NCBI RefSeq assembly: GCF_031877795.1
Contig: NC_133971.1
Coordinates: forward strand, 3,404,195-3,468,194
Length of the DNA: 64,000 nt
From: Strix aluco
Lineage: Eukaryota; Chordata; Aves; Strigiformes; Strigidae
Direction of reading: 5' to 3'
In this document: in pieces, positions 1 through 12,500 of the stretch
Numbering within the stretch: position 1 is the stretch's first letter
Layout of the letters: every line of letters begins with the position of its first letter
The notes under the pieces: generated by a model
Seen by the model: only the letters and a program-made list of their open reading frames with translations
What the model was told of the DNA's origin: nothing
Database searches by the model: none
Translations under genes and position numbers: made by a program

Positions 1-1742
1 GCATCAGAATACTTATGAATTTTATTAATAAATTACGAAAACAATGACCTGCAAAGATTGAAATAAATTAGGAAAGACACATCAGTATGTTTTATCCATT
101 TTTAAAAAAGTCTTTGCCTCTGAAGAAACTTTGTTTTCTGCTTAGTTTTTATAGTCGGTGATTCTGGGTTTTTTTAGTCACACATGCACACACCACACAG
201 GAAAAGATATAGAATTGAGTAGTAAAAATTAGTTACATTCAGTATTTCTTTGTATTTGGATCAAAACATAAAGGATAATCCAAAATCACTTAAACAAATA
301 GAAATTACATTGACAACTACACATTCTTTCACTCTTCTGCAAAATTTACTACTGCTACAAATTGGAAGAGAGTTGCCCCTCAACATTGTGGATTTCATCC
401 TCATCTGTTTGTTAACCTGCCTTCTGTAAGATGTGGACACTACCTGTAGGATCCCAGTCCGGCTCTAGTAAGCATTGGATCTGTGCTCAGTAGCTGTCTC
501 ATTCCCCTTCTCCTCCCTTACTCACAAACCTGCTGCCTAAAAGCATATGGAGAACGGTGCAGGCATGAGCAAATAAAGCTCCTCTTGGTGGAGGATTCCT
601 CCCCCCGGGCTACCACCACATGATCTTGGTCTTCATCATGGACACAAATGGGCCTTATCTGACAAGAGAAGGAAACCTTGCACATTTCTTGCATTCATTT
701 CCTCAGATGTGGTAATTTTCAATGGCATTGCTTTAAGTTTATTACACTAAAAATGCCAGAAAAACTACTACTGAGGATGCATCAAGAATGTACCTTCAGA
801 CTGACGGTTTGGATATGGCTTATTATATCATGTTTTATGTATTTAGATTCCTGTGCATCTTCCATGTTTCCTGGATGAAAATTTCAATGAACTCTTGGTC
901 GAACATACTGTAAATATTTTTATGGTTTCACTGTACTACAACCCAGACTTCCTGAAACACTATTTCATGTAGAAAGAAACACGATCTATTGTATCCAGTA
1001 TTTGAAATCTGTTCCAAAACTGTTTCCACAGACACTCCATAAATAACTGGAACGCCCACACACAAACAGAGAAATAGCAGTGTATCTTGTAGCAAAGTCT
1101 ACAGGGAAGATATAAGATGCAAAACAGGAAATATCTATTTTAAATGGTAATATGTCATGTTTATGGCACATAAAAAAATATGTCAGTAAACACAATAACT
1201 TGTGTTAACATAAACTAAATGTGGGTTATTCAAAAACAAGATAGCTGTTCATCTTTCACCACAGAAAACTTCTCCATAATTCTAGTCAGTTCAGTCATTT
1301 AGTCGGGGCAAACTGTATTTCTGGCAGTTTAAAACAACCAATCCATTATTGCATCAAACGCTCAAGTATCAAACACTGAGCCGTGCATTCATAACCTTCT
1401 TCATTCACAGATCCTAAATAAAGAAATGTCTTTAAGCCAGAACCCCATGCCATCAAATTAAACACCAAAGGGCAAGCATGCATTGTCTGAAGAGATGCAG
1501 AAGATGTGATTCCTGAGAGGAAAAGGAATTATAAAGACAGATTCTGTCCAAACCAATCACTTGTAAAACAAAGCATTGATTCACTGAAGACAAACCACAG
1601 TTTACTGCACTTACCCAAAGTACACGACAAACCTTTCTGTCTCTACCCTGTCAACACAGAGAAAGGGGATGGGGGAAGGAATGAAAGTGCCACTTGCTAG
1701 AATTTCAAGAGTACTAATCTTAGAAAAGAATAATAATAATTT

Positions 1743-1790
1743 AAAACAAAACAAAACAAAACAAAACAAAACAAAACAACAAAAAAAACC
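1743..1790. repeat. (AAAAC)n simple repeat
   Basis: About seven AAAAC units in a row followed by an A run. A run of this kind can be the decayed tail of a retroelement, but no element body is recognised beside it. Confidence 0.85.
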
Positions 1791-3299
1791 CACACAACAC
1801 AAAGATATTTTCTTTTCCAAATGCTTATAATGTTCATTTTATGGGAACACTACTTGCAGGGCATTTTCCGGTTGACAAATGGTAGCCAGTGGGCAGTTCC
1901 CAGTTTGGAGAAATGACCTCATGACCAATTCGGCATGCCAAGACCCACTGATGGTATACCCTACCAAGCCCTCTTCCAAGAGCTCGATTATTGCTGACGT
2001 CTGTGCCTGCTCACAACTGCACCAGCAGCCTATATTATAATTAGCCCTTCATTTAAAACAAACAAACTACATCCCTCCATGATATGTTATTTCACCAATC
2101 TGCCAAAGTAATGATAAAAACAGATAAGCACAGTAGGGTACATATCAAAAACTATTTTGGCACAAAATCACATTAAACTTTATATTTGACAATTTTTCAG
2201 TTAACCAGATTACCAAATTAAAATACCAATATAAAAATATAACAAACAAAAGTACAAAAATAAAAGAGCATTTGCTAATCTCTTAATTAGTTCCATTTTG
2301 GCCAAGCACTTTGGCCTACCACATCAAGTCAGTTGAAAGGGCAGTATTATTCTGCAATGACAATCACGCATTTTGACTTAATCTGAAATAAATATATATA
2401 AAACCTGTATCTCCTATCCAAATAGCACAAACAGATTACCACAGCATTTACAAAGTAAAATCCTGACCTCACTAATCTCAAAAAGAACTCAGACTCAGAA
2501 TTCAGTGGAGATAAAACTTCACTCAAAAGTTTGAGAAAATAAAGCAAATACACTTGTAGATACATTGTTTAAAATAGCAGATCTGAGTTAACAGAAATTT
2601 CTCATTGATTTCCAGTGAGGATAGATTTTAAATACTATATATTGAGACATTCTTCCTTCCTTCAGAAACATATGCAAATGTGTTCCAAAACCATCAAAGT
2701 ATTAATACAATGAAAAGATCAAGGAGAAAATTCCAGAGTTGGTAATGCTAAAATTTAATTATATCGCTAAGCTGTTGGTAATATAATTTACAACAAAGAA
2801 TACAAATGAACCATTATGTCAAGTGAGTTTCTGATATGTCTGTACAAGCTTAAGTAGTTAAGACATAACAATTCGTGAGAAAGTGAAAGGGCATGCCAGA
2901 AATAAAATCTCTTTCAGCTTCATGAAGTTACACTGCATGAATCCAAACACAGCTCAGACAAAAAAGCCCATTAATATGAACTGAGTAGTCATGACAGAAT
3001 CTAATATTGTGTTGTAATGCACAATGGTAGCACTGCAAAAATCCAGAGGGCATCAGAAATGAAACAGTCATGAGGTACCATGAGGTGTGCATCTTGAGCA
3101 CCTCCAGGTGTTCTTTGAAAGGACTGAGAAGACTGGTAATACTTTATTACTTTTACACAGTCACAGTGTAAGTCAGATCAGAATCTAGAGAACTTTCAGG
3201 TCAGAAAGCAACTAGTGATTCAGCCCATCCACTGCTAAAGAAAACCATTGTTGGGGAGGTTTCTCCACCCAAATCCCATCTTCAACACCAAGATCACTC

Positions 3300-3318
3300 G
3301 ATTGATTGATTGATTGAT
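3300..3318. repeat. (ATTG)n simple repeat
   Basis: Four and a half uninterrupted ATTG/GATT units in ADGRV1 intron 11. Short and probably polymorphic in length. Confidence 0.8.
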
Positions 3319-3519
3319 CTGACCGTGTTTTCTCTGTATGACTGGCCAGATTGCTATCACTGCTCTGACATAGTAAATGTTCGTTACTACTCAAAAAATC
3401 CATAAAATAGCCTATGCAAAAAATGGAATAGAAGCACCTAGGCTTAGGCTTCCAACTCTGAGCATCTGTTACATGAGCAATGAACGATGTGCACAATAGG
3501 ATCTCTCCTGTCTACACTC

Positions 3520-3900
3520 CGAGGTACAGACATATAAATCCTCATAAGTTCCCTGGACAGGATCCACCAGGTGACTTTCTGGCTTGACCTTGGGTTCGTG
3601 TCCTCCCTGTGGAGCTGCCTGGAGATCACTGGGCTGTGCCTGACCCCAGTCACCATCATCCAGCCTAAACCTGACGTGTGTTCCTTGGCTTGACTTGCCC
3701 CACCATCATGACCTTGCCTGATGCCCTGGGCTCCAGGTTGCCCCCAGTTACTTGCTCCAGCCTGCTCTCCCACCTCACTGAGGGCAGTGGGACGGGCCCC
3801 TGCCTGACCAGCCATGTTATCAGGCTGGTCTCCTGGCTCCAGGCCACCACACAGGCCACAGGTCACCAGCCATCAGCTCATGCTACATGCACTGACAACG
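3520..3900. repeat. GC-rich block of unknown origin
   Basis: This block is clearly richer in G and C than the AT-rich intron on both sides and is dense in CTGG, CCACC and CAGGC-type words, with recurring phrases such as CACCATCAT. Both strands therefore stay open for 64 to 148 codons. It looks like an old repeat or GC-rich minisatellite-like sequence, but I do not recognise a family and see no clear unit length or end repeats. Confidence 0.35.
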
Positions 3901-4435
3901 TCCAAGAACAACGCATTGTTCATGTACAGTCCTTTCATCACAGAGTGAAGACATCCAAACTGCCATGGAGTGCACAGGATCAATTTAGCCCTGTTTCACT
4001 CTTTGTGGTATGTGAAACCATCTCTTTAGGCACTCCTGTAACAGCAGTGTGGACCCGGAACAAAAACAGCTATTCAGACCTTCCAAAACACATGGTTTGG
4101 CCTGGTGTGGGCATTCAGAAGTAATGATAAAAGTTAAAACAGCTCCTTGTACACAGTTGCTTAGCCATACCAAGAAACTCCAGCTACTAGAGAGAGCACT
4201 TGACCAGAAGTAAAGAGATCCCTCTCACTGGGAAAGCCACTTGCTTTTCTTTCTCCTCAGCTTAATTTTTTCTGTAAAATGGCTATCTGCAGACATGAAG
4301 TTTCATTTCATCACAGAGGATAAGCATCAGCAATGTTTATGATGCTAATGTAAGAAACACAATCTCAAACTGTATAATTGTGTTCTCTGTGGTGAAACAG
4401 CTGTAAAAAAACCACTTCCCATATGACAAATCTCA

Positions 4436-4980
4436 TGTGAAATTGTTGAAGGTCAAACTTTTAGAACAATGTAGCAATATTATGCTTAGGTCAAGAAAGA
4501 TGTTTTTTGTCTATGTTAAAGCCAAAGGCATTCATAATCAGAAGAACAAGTCAATAGCCACCTTTGAGCAAGGATATCCTGGAGCCATTAGGCCTTGAAG
4601 AGGATACAGTGCCAACTTGGCAAGCAAACTCAAGGTCCATGTATCCTTCGCTGACCTACCCTCATTATAATACTGAAAATCCCACCTACAGGTCAAGAAG
4701 ACCCTTGCTCAGGTAAAGACCCTTCCCCTGAGCATGCGTGGTAGCACAAGTATTGTGTCAGCAGTATTATAATTGTATGTAAATTACTAACCAATCATCA
4801 TAGAGAGGATGGACTTGGAAAATTACTAACTCTGCAAGTTTTGTGTATAAATATAGCAAGAAAAGTACTGTTGGTGTGCTCAATTTGTGGGAAACCACCA
4901 CGCACCTAGGCTTGCACAACCCTGAAATAAGCAATGTCTCCTGAGTGCGTGATTATTGACCAATTGCACACCTGGCGACA
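4436..4980 (+). mobile_element. Probable solo LTR of an avian endogenous retrovirus (fossil)
   Basis: The segment runs from a TG at 4436 to a CA at 4980. It has LTR-like parts in order: a CCAAT box near 4790, a TATA-like TATAAATATA at 4845-4854, an AATAA-type poly(A) signal near 4924, and a GT/C-rich 3' end. No internal viral region is seen next to it, so it appears to be a solo LTR. The 5' boundary is uncertain by tens of bases and I could not confirm a target duplication. Family is probably an avian ERVL- or ERVK-type LTR. It cannot be dated from a single copy. Confidence 0.5.
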
Positions 4981-7900
4981 AATCCACTTTTTAGACAACA
5001 AAATGACTGATCATTAGGGAAATTATTTCTGTAAAAGAGCTTTAATTATTATTTAGCAAAAACTACAGATTAATTAGGACAACTAACAGAAGCTTCAAAA
5101 TGTTTCTTGCAATTTTTTAAACACATAGTATTGCAAAATAGTACAAAGAAGATTTCTGACTGAGTTTAAAGTAACATGGCAATTTCAATGTTTATTATGA
5201 ACTAAATCCCACTGCAAATAAAATAAAAATTAGGAAGAGATGCAATGTGGTTGAATTTGATAGCTTTGGACCAAGAATTGGAATCTCGTAGAAAGTGAAT
5301 ATTTTGAAAGGCACCTGAGAAACTGAATTGCAACTGTGAATCTGTTTTGTTACTGTTAAAAAAAACACTTCTCTTAAAAACTTTCTTTTCTATCAGGGTA
5401 CCTCAGAAAGGTGCATTCAGATTGCCTGTGGAATGTTACACAATTTGCTTCCTATTTTTGTAGTCAGTGTTCACCCCCTCATTTTTTTCAGGATTATCTA
5501 CTGATTTAATTAGTGGCAGGACCTAGATTTAAAGAACAGTATTAAAGTAGGATTTGCCACATTGTAAATACCACAGCACTTCTCATCAGAGGGAACACCT
5601 TCTCTCCAGGTTTAATCCATGAATTATTTGATTTTGGAGGCTATTTTAATTTTTGTTACTCATAGCAGGAGACATATGGTGGTATTATTTTGAAAAGTAA
5701 TAAAAGCTAGCAGTGGGTGTCCAGCACCACTCATTTAAGCATTCTACTACTATTTCAAAATAACTTTTCCCCCATCAAAACAAAGCCTGATCAAACCCTT
5801 GAAGAAAAACCCAACATTTTACACTGAAAAAATTAATTCATATAACATCATATGTATTACTTAATAGAAAAAGTACTTAAGAAAGATAAATATAGTTTTG
5901 AAACAGATAGTAACCACAGAAAATCACCAAGTTAGGAGAAAATCCCAACTCCATTAAACAGCATATTAGTGTTCCTGTGCATGCCAGTGCAGACAGCAAC
6001 CCACAACATATAAAAATCAACATATAAAAGTGAGCCCTGAACTAAGAACCATAGACAGGGCTTCTTTGATTTGCTAACTTTTTTTCAGGAGGTAATCTCT
6101 TAAACATAAAAATCTTAAAAAATTGTCAGACAGTTCACAATGGAATAGTCAAACCTATGTTTTGCATTTGCAATTTTTAAAATAATTATTTTATAAATTT
6201 ACTCAAGACACATTTACAGCCTGTGGAAACTTGTATTGCATCACAGGAGTCATTAGAACTATAAAAATCCCTATGTTACATTGCTTCAGTTTTGTTTCAT
6301 TGTATATAGTATATGAGATTTAGGTCATAAAATGCGTACATGAATCTGTTCTGGCATGCTAAATTATATGAGGCATGACAAATAAAAATTTGAGCATAAG
6401 GACTATTGAAACAGTCATCTGTTCATGGATTATCACTTTCACAAATTAAAATAAACTTATCAGTATATTGCTGTTCCCAGATCCCAAAGTCCACAAGTTC
6501 TCACTCCCAGCACCTTTCATTTAAGAGTGCAAAGACAACCCGTGTGCCCTTCAGGTCCTGGCCCTTCCCTTGAGCCAACTGCCAAATCGATAGTCGTGTA
6601 TCTGCACCTTACTGAGGGGATGACAACTGCCAGTAGGAGAATACGTTGTGCAGAAGGAAAAAATAACAATCAGATTTTTTAAAAACTGATTTCTATTTGT
6701 GCTTACCAGGTGAAACAGACAGCACTAGTATGTATATATGCTTTCACAAAGCATACACACAATTTGCATGGCCTGTTCCACCTACATTCATAAGGCCTTT
6801 TCTTTCTCATACAGATTTAACTACAGACATCTGGATTTATTTATGTTTGGTCTCAATTCAGGCCTATTCATATATGGGCAAGCATTCAACCTGAAGCTGC
6901 TCCTAAAAAAAGAAAATATGAAGAACCTTCAGCAGGTACACGATTGTCTTTCTTCTTTGTTACTCATCTGTCTTCTACAGAAGCATATTCTTCATGATAT
7001 ACATTGGCCTCAATTTTGTGGACAGAATTCAAGGTTATTTTTAATATCCATGGCCCATGGACGAAGGCCACAAAGCAAGCAAGGAAAATACTATTTTTAA
7101 TGTCTTGGAAAGTTCCTTTTATAGTTATGGATGCAATCAATGCTCATTTAAAATGTAAACTGCCTTAACAACACCACTGAGTTGTAAATAATACATTCTT
7201 GTTAGAACTAATTATTTTTATTATTTTATTCATGCTATTACTAATTGCAATAAATAGAATGCTTATGAACGCATTTCTATGTCTATAGTTTCATTAAAGT
7301 TCTTACATGCTCTATTTTCCTACTGACTTATGCTACAATTTATAGAACAGTACAAGCTCATCCATAGCACAGTGCATCTTTGTTTTCATGCTAATTCACC
7401 ACTGCTGTGAGGTGCTGGCTGCCAGCCTTGGAAACTGAAATCTCCTGTTCATCCAGAAAACACAAACTATGCAGAAAGAAATACCACAAGCTTACACACA
7501 CAACCCTGCCAGTATCCTTCAACCCTGATTTGAAGAGTCATCTCCAGCACTGAAAGGATGATCTTTGAAGTCATTTCATTCTTGGCTTTTGCTAACATTA
7601 AAGCTGCCCAATTCCACTCATAGCCTTGAGGGACACTATTCAGATCTAGAGAAAAGTTCAGATTTTATCTCCTCCTTGTTTACTTTTCTTTCCAGGCCAG
7701 ACTACCTGTTTCTTACTTCAGTCTCTGACCTTGCCAAGTGTGGGAAAGCTGCTTACACTGGCATACTTCTTGCCAGCCACTTCATGATCAGCAGAACCTG
7801 CTACTCCCACCCGTACATAGTAAAAACAGAACAGTGGTTACGTTTGTTCAGCTGCCAGTTCAGTTGTCTTATTGCTGCCATCATTTTCAAGGCACAGCCT

Positions 7901-9373
7901 AGGGTTACTACTCAGAATAAGTGGCAGAAAGCTGTAGTTATATACACCTGCAGAGCTGTCAGAATTTAAAAAGTTAATCTTTTATGCTGCCCCCTTCCTC
8001 TAGCTACTTATTTGTTTCCTACCCTTCCACTTCGATTTTTTGGCCACCTTACACAACTTCTTCACAACTTCAATCATCATTTGTTATCTTAGTTTCTGGC
8101 TTTGTGCCAGACACTCTAATGAATTCCTTGAGACGAACTGGTTTCATCCACAGGAAGGAAAGCAGAGAACTGCTTGCAATAGTCTGCATTTGGTTTTGTC
8201 TTGAACAGAACTGTCTTTCCAAAGCAGTGAGTGGCCAACCTAGAATGAAATAACTCATTCTGAACTAAATGCATCCACCAGCCAGCTTTTACAGAAGCAG
8301 GCCAATCCTGCAATGGAATAACATCTTTCCTGGGAGGTAGAATGATGTTCAGAAAACAGCCTTTCCAAAACAGGATCAGCAGCTGCTTGAGGAGCTGGTT
8401 GCTGGTTTGCCAGCATGTAATCACCACGGTCATCTGGTGTTGAAGTTCCCATATAGGACAAGAATACTTCTGCATAAGGTAAGGACTGTGTAAGTAGTAA
8501 ATGTTCAATGTGGACATTGCAGCTGGCAGACCCCTATTAGTATGTTTCCAGAAAAAGTGGAAGAATATACCTTAGGCTAACAGGAGGTAGTAGAATTGGT
8601 GGTATTTCTAAATTATGTATACAGCTGAGTTGTTGGAAGCAGGACCAAAGACATAGCCAAGATTCTCCTGCTAGTAAATCAAAGAGGGAACACGCTCCTG
8701 GTTATGCACTAACTTAAGTATTCTGAGTAGCGTTCATGTGTAGATAATAGTATCTCCTGAGGTCCCTTACTGCCTTAATTATCCTTTAATCCTGTTCTTG
8801 TGCAGAAGGGAGACTACAACACTGTGCTTCAGAAACACCATTGCTCTCTTTGTAGCCAAAGCATGTGATAACAGTCACATGGGGCTATTTTGGAAGCCAG
8901 GGGTCGTGATGAAAGTATCTATCAAGAGCAAACAATACTGGATGCAGAGCTCATCTAATTCTGCAATGACACCCTAGCTATAAACATTTTTCTGATGGAA
9001 ACAGTTATGTATTGCTTTCTACTCTCCATTACAGTTTTCCCTAATATCTCACTAAATACTGCTCTTCTGAAAAGATATGCGTTATAACAGCTATAACTAA
9101 AGATCAAAGCTGAAAGAACTTTCTAAATAGCATACATTATTTTCACCAAAATATAAAAAAAATTAAGTCATTACTTAATAAATACAACAGTTTCTTACAT
9201 TGATGTCCAGTCAAAGAGGAATCCATACACAGTCTGAATCAATGGACTAATATTCCTTCAGGCACTTATCAATGCAATACAGGCAATACTTCCTAATTAA
9301 TACTGTGCTAATTTGTTATATATAAATTGGCTATCACAGCTGATACATATGAATAGAGATTAGGATACAATAC

Positions 9374-9597
9374 CTGTCCAAAGTTAATAAGAGAGTTTCA
9401 TTCATTTCAGGTATATCATCAGCTTTAACAGTAATGTTGATTGTAGTATCACTTTGTCCCGATAAGAAAACAACGGAGCCGTTAAAAGGACTTATGTCGT
9501 CATCTGTTACTGCGTTTTGATTGAGACCAGAGGGTTTCAAGCTCCAAAACACAGTTGCTTGACCATCAGTCCCATCTCGATGCAATGCAATGGAAAC
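9374..9597 (-). CDS. ADGRV1: ADGRV1 exon 11: Calx-beta 6
   Basis: A 224-nt exon of 74 codons plus two bases, beginning VSIALHRDGTDGQATVFWSL and ending TLLLTLD plus a split Arg codon. ADDIPEMNETLLL is a canonical Calx-beta acidic loop. The acceptor is TTTCATAG and the donor GTATTG. It is the last ADGRV1 exon I can find in the window. The following human exon (starting near VNVENQVLKSG) should lie beyond the left edge. Confidence 0.97.
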
Positions 9598-12500
9598 CTA
9601 TGAAACACGAGTCTGTTGTGACTTGTAAAACTAGATGCAAGAACAATTACCCCTTTACAAATTACATTTGAATATGAGCCTTGAAATGTTCAGCTTATTT
9701 TTTGGCTCATACCTATGTACAAGAGATGAAATCAAGGATGGTATATCGACAAAAATATATACTGAATCTTATCCTTTTAGCCATTTATCAGTTACATGCC
9801 CAGACAGTGGAGATGACAGATTATTAATATCACAAATCACTAAGCAACCATAAACAGAAAAAGCCCGGTATGACTGATTTAATCAGTGCCCACCTCATCA
9901 AGACACAATTTAGGTTTTAAATGTAACTACCATAATTTTACTCTGGTTGTTATAGTACAGTGCCAACCTGTACTCTGCCTAAAGAAATTAGCAATTTTAA
10001 TCTGAGAACCATTGATTCAGGATTTGAGGGCAGATTTCAGTGAAGACAACTAGTAAAAAAAGGGAAAATGTATGAAAAAACATTTTTAAAAATATTTCTC
10101 CAGCTGGGACTAAAGCACTTGGATGACAATGTTTTAGAAAATGCTTCTTTGGGTTCTCAGAAACCTAAAAGGCATAATTGTTGGAAAACACACCAAGCGA
10201 GCCAAATTATATGTTTGTATGTAAGTCAACTATAAGATACACAGACTTTTCCATTAAATTTAGAAGCTCTGTCAGTCCTGCTTTACATCACTCCCTTTGC
10301 AGTTGGTGAGAGAGATTAAAACTGTCTGCAGCATCTTTTATTCTGTGTGAGCATCAAGACCTAACAGGTTTTAGGTGCTTAAAGAGAAAGCAAAGACCAA
10401 TTTCTGATAATGACTAACACATTATTTCAGACCTTAGTTTTACAAGCATGTTTTTGCCTTTTTTTTTTTTTTTTTTTTTTATTTAAATCAGGGGAATATT
10501 TGGGATCAGGCAGATCCCAAAGAGGAAGGATTTTCCACACATTAACTTTCAAATGTTACACTGAATATAGCAAACTTTGCTTTCTCCAAATACATTTTTC
10601 ATACTAAGGGACAAGATGAAAAGGTTTACTTACCACTGTAGCAGGGGAATCTTCTGGCTCAGAAATAATAATTGGAAGATTGCTAGTAAAGCCTATTTCT
10701 CCATTTGCAATATCTGGAGTAATCCTCAGAGAAATATTTCGAATCTCGCCTAATCTAGGACTCACAGGTGGGACCACAGGAATCCTATTCACCAGCTCAA
10801 CTTTTTCCAGCTGTAGGAAAAAGTAAGAAAAATCTGAGAAATAAGAAGCCTTAGTACCAAGTCAGAACAATTCTGACATTTCAGTATAAATTTCATATGC
10901 AGGGAGCAAAACATCTCCAGAACAAATTTCTCTCACTGGCAACACTGCTGTTACAAAAAGGTGTAAGTAGATGTGACAATGAAATAAAACGGCTATCGCT
11001 GAGCTTTGTCAGCAGAATGGAACACCTCTCAGACAAATCACGTTCATGTACACAACTAAATGCATGTAGAGGGAGAATGAACCTCCTAGATCGGCTGATT
11101 TATTACTGGACCTATGAATAGCAGTATTGATTTGACAAATGGCCCAAGCTATTGTCCTAACTTCATTTTTTGTGCCATGCATTGATAAAAATCTGCTTGA
11201 AGTCGCTGCAGCCATAACAATTTAGAGCCTCTAATGAAACAAAAGAATGATCCAATCTTCTTTCCTCTCTCATACAACTTTAAGGAGTTCTCTATTTATA
11301 ATAACTAATATATTAGAATTTAATTCAGAATTGAAAATCAGTACAGCATTTCAAAACTGTAGTCTACTCTCGTGTTACCATTTTTCTGATGGTTTATTCA
11401 TACTAAGAAGAAATAGAAAAATGTTTACCCTTTCTTTGAACGGGACATACCACTCACTGAACCCAGCAACAGTACTGACACAGTAAGGAAAGCAGGACAC
11501 GCCTGTTTAAATATTTCTTTCAAATATAATTTATACCATGTGATTTTGTCTACATGCAACATTATAACAAATGTTTCCATAACTGATTTGCATATACTTC
11601 TGCAAACATTTCACTGGTGCATGAACTACCAATGACAAACACCTTCTAACTCCCACAAGGATGTTTCTTCCTTGAAGTTATCAGATATTATCATATTGGA
11701 GGAGGGGAAAGATGCCTTGTTTAAATCCATAGAGTGATCATGAATCACCATTTCAACTGACAAGTTTTAAACCCTTTCAATTCTTAAAACCAATCTATAT
11801 AAAATACTTGAGCCGTATTATACTTTGCTCTACCATTGCTTGAGTGACACACAAAAATATTCATGCACATTTTATTTGATGATAGAGGGAACTACTTTAC
11901 AAATACCGTATTCAGTAACTGATTCTCAACCACACCAGCTAGTTATTGAGAGTCTGCAGGAACAGATGGTGGGTCTGTTTGTTTTGCTTGATTTCTAAGC
12001 TTTCTTTTAGAGTAGGCCCTGATCCTGCAATTATCAGTATGCAGTTGGACCACTGCACGGTTGTTAGCTCAGTAAATTTTCTGAAATACTACACAGCTGA
12101 AACAAATCACTTTGTTACATACTTCTGATCCTGGATAGTAACGTTGAGATTAAAGTAATAATTAATGAAGATCCAATTTTTTAATTCAGTGTTTCCTATT
12201 AAAGAAAATCAGCACATAAGGAAAAAGGAATGCATTGTGAATTGAGTAATAATGGTGAGTAGTTTATTAAATTAGTTAATCTTCCTGTCCATACCAAAAA
12301 CTGCACCTCAGACTACAGTAGGTTACTTAATTGAAGATGTCACTGAAGAATGTTGGTCTCACTTTTCCAGTTCCTCCATCCATTCCCTAGTTATGTTTAA
12401 GCTTCATTTTCTCCTCCTCTCCTCCTCCCTTGATTCCTGGGTTGATTTTTTATTGTGCCTAGTACAAACTCTATAATCTTCTCATTCTAAACATGTTCGC

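Larger units (their letters stand above)
1..9373 (-). other. ADGRV1: ADGRV1 intron 11, 3' end outside the window
   Basis: No exon matching the next part of ADGRV1 was found, so this is read as intron. It is AT-rich, with short A/T runs and scattered repeats listed separately (AAAAC repeat, ATTG repeat, GC-rich block, LTR fossil). The remaining ORFs of 60 to 134 codons, for example 7565-7969 plus, have no recognisable domain or splice context and I treat them as chance. A minus-strand stretch at about 8116-8517 has somewhat protein-like wording and is discussed as a finding. Confidence 0.8.

Noticed and set aside
3678-4124. Plus-strand ORF of 148 codons
   Set aside because: It falls in the GC-rich block where the opposite strand is also open, and has no recognisable domain.
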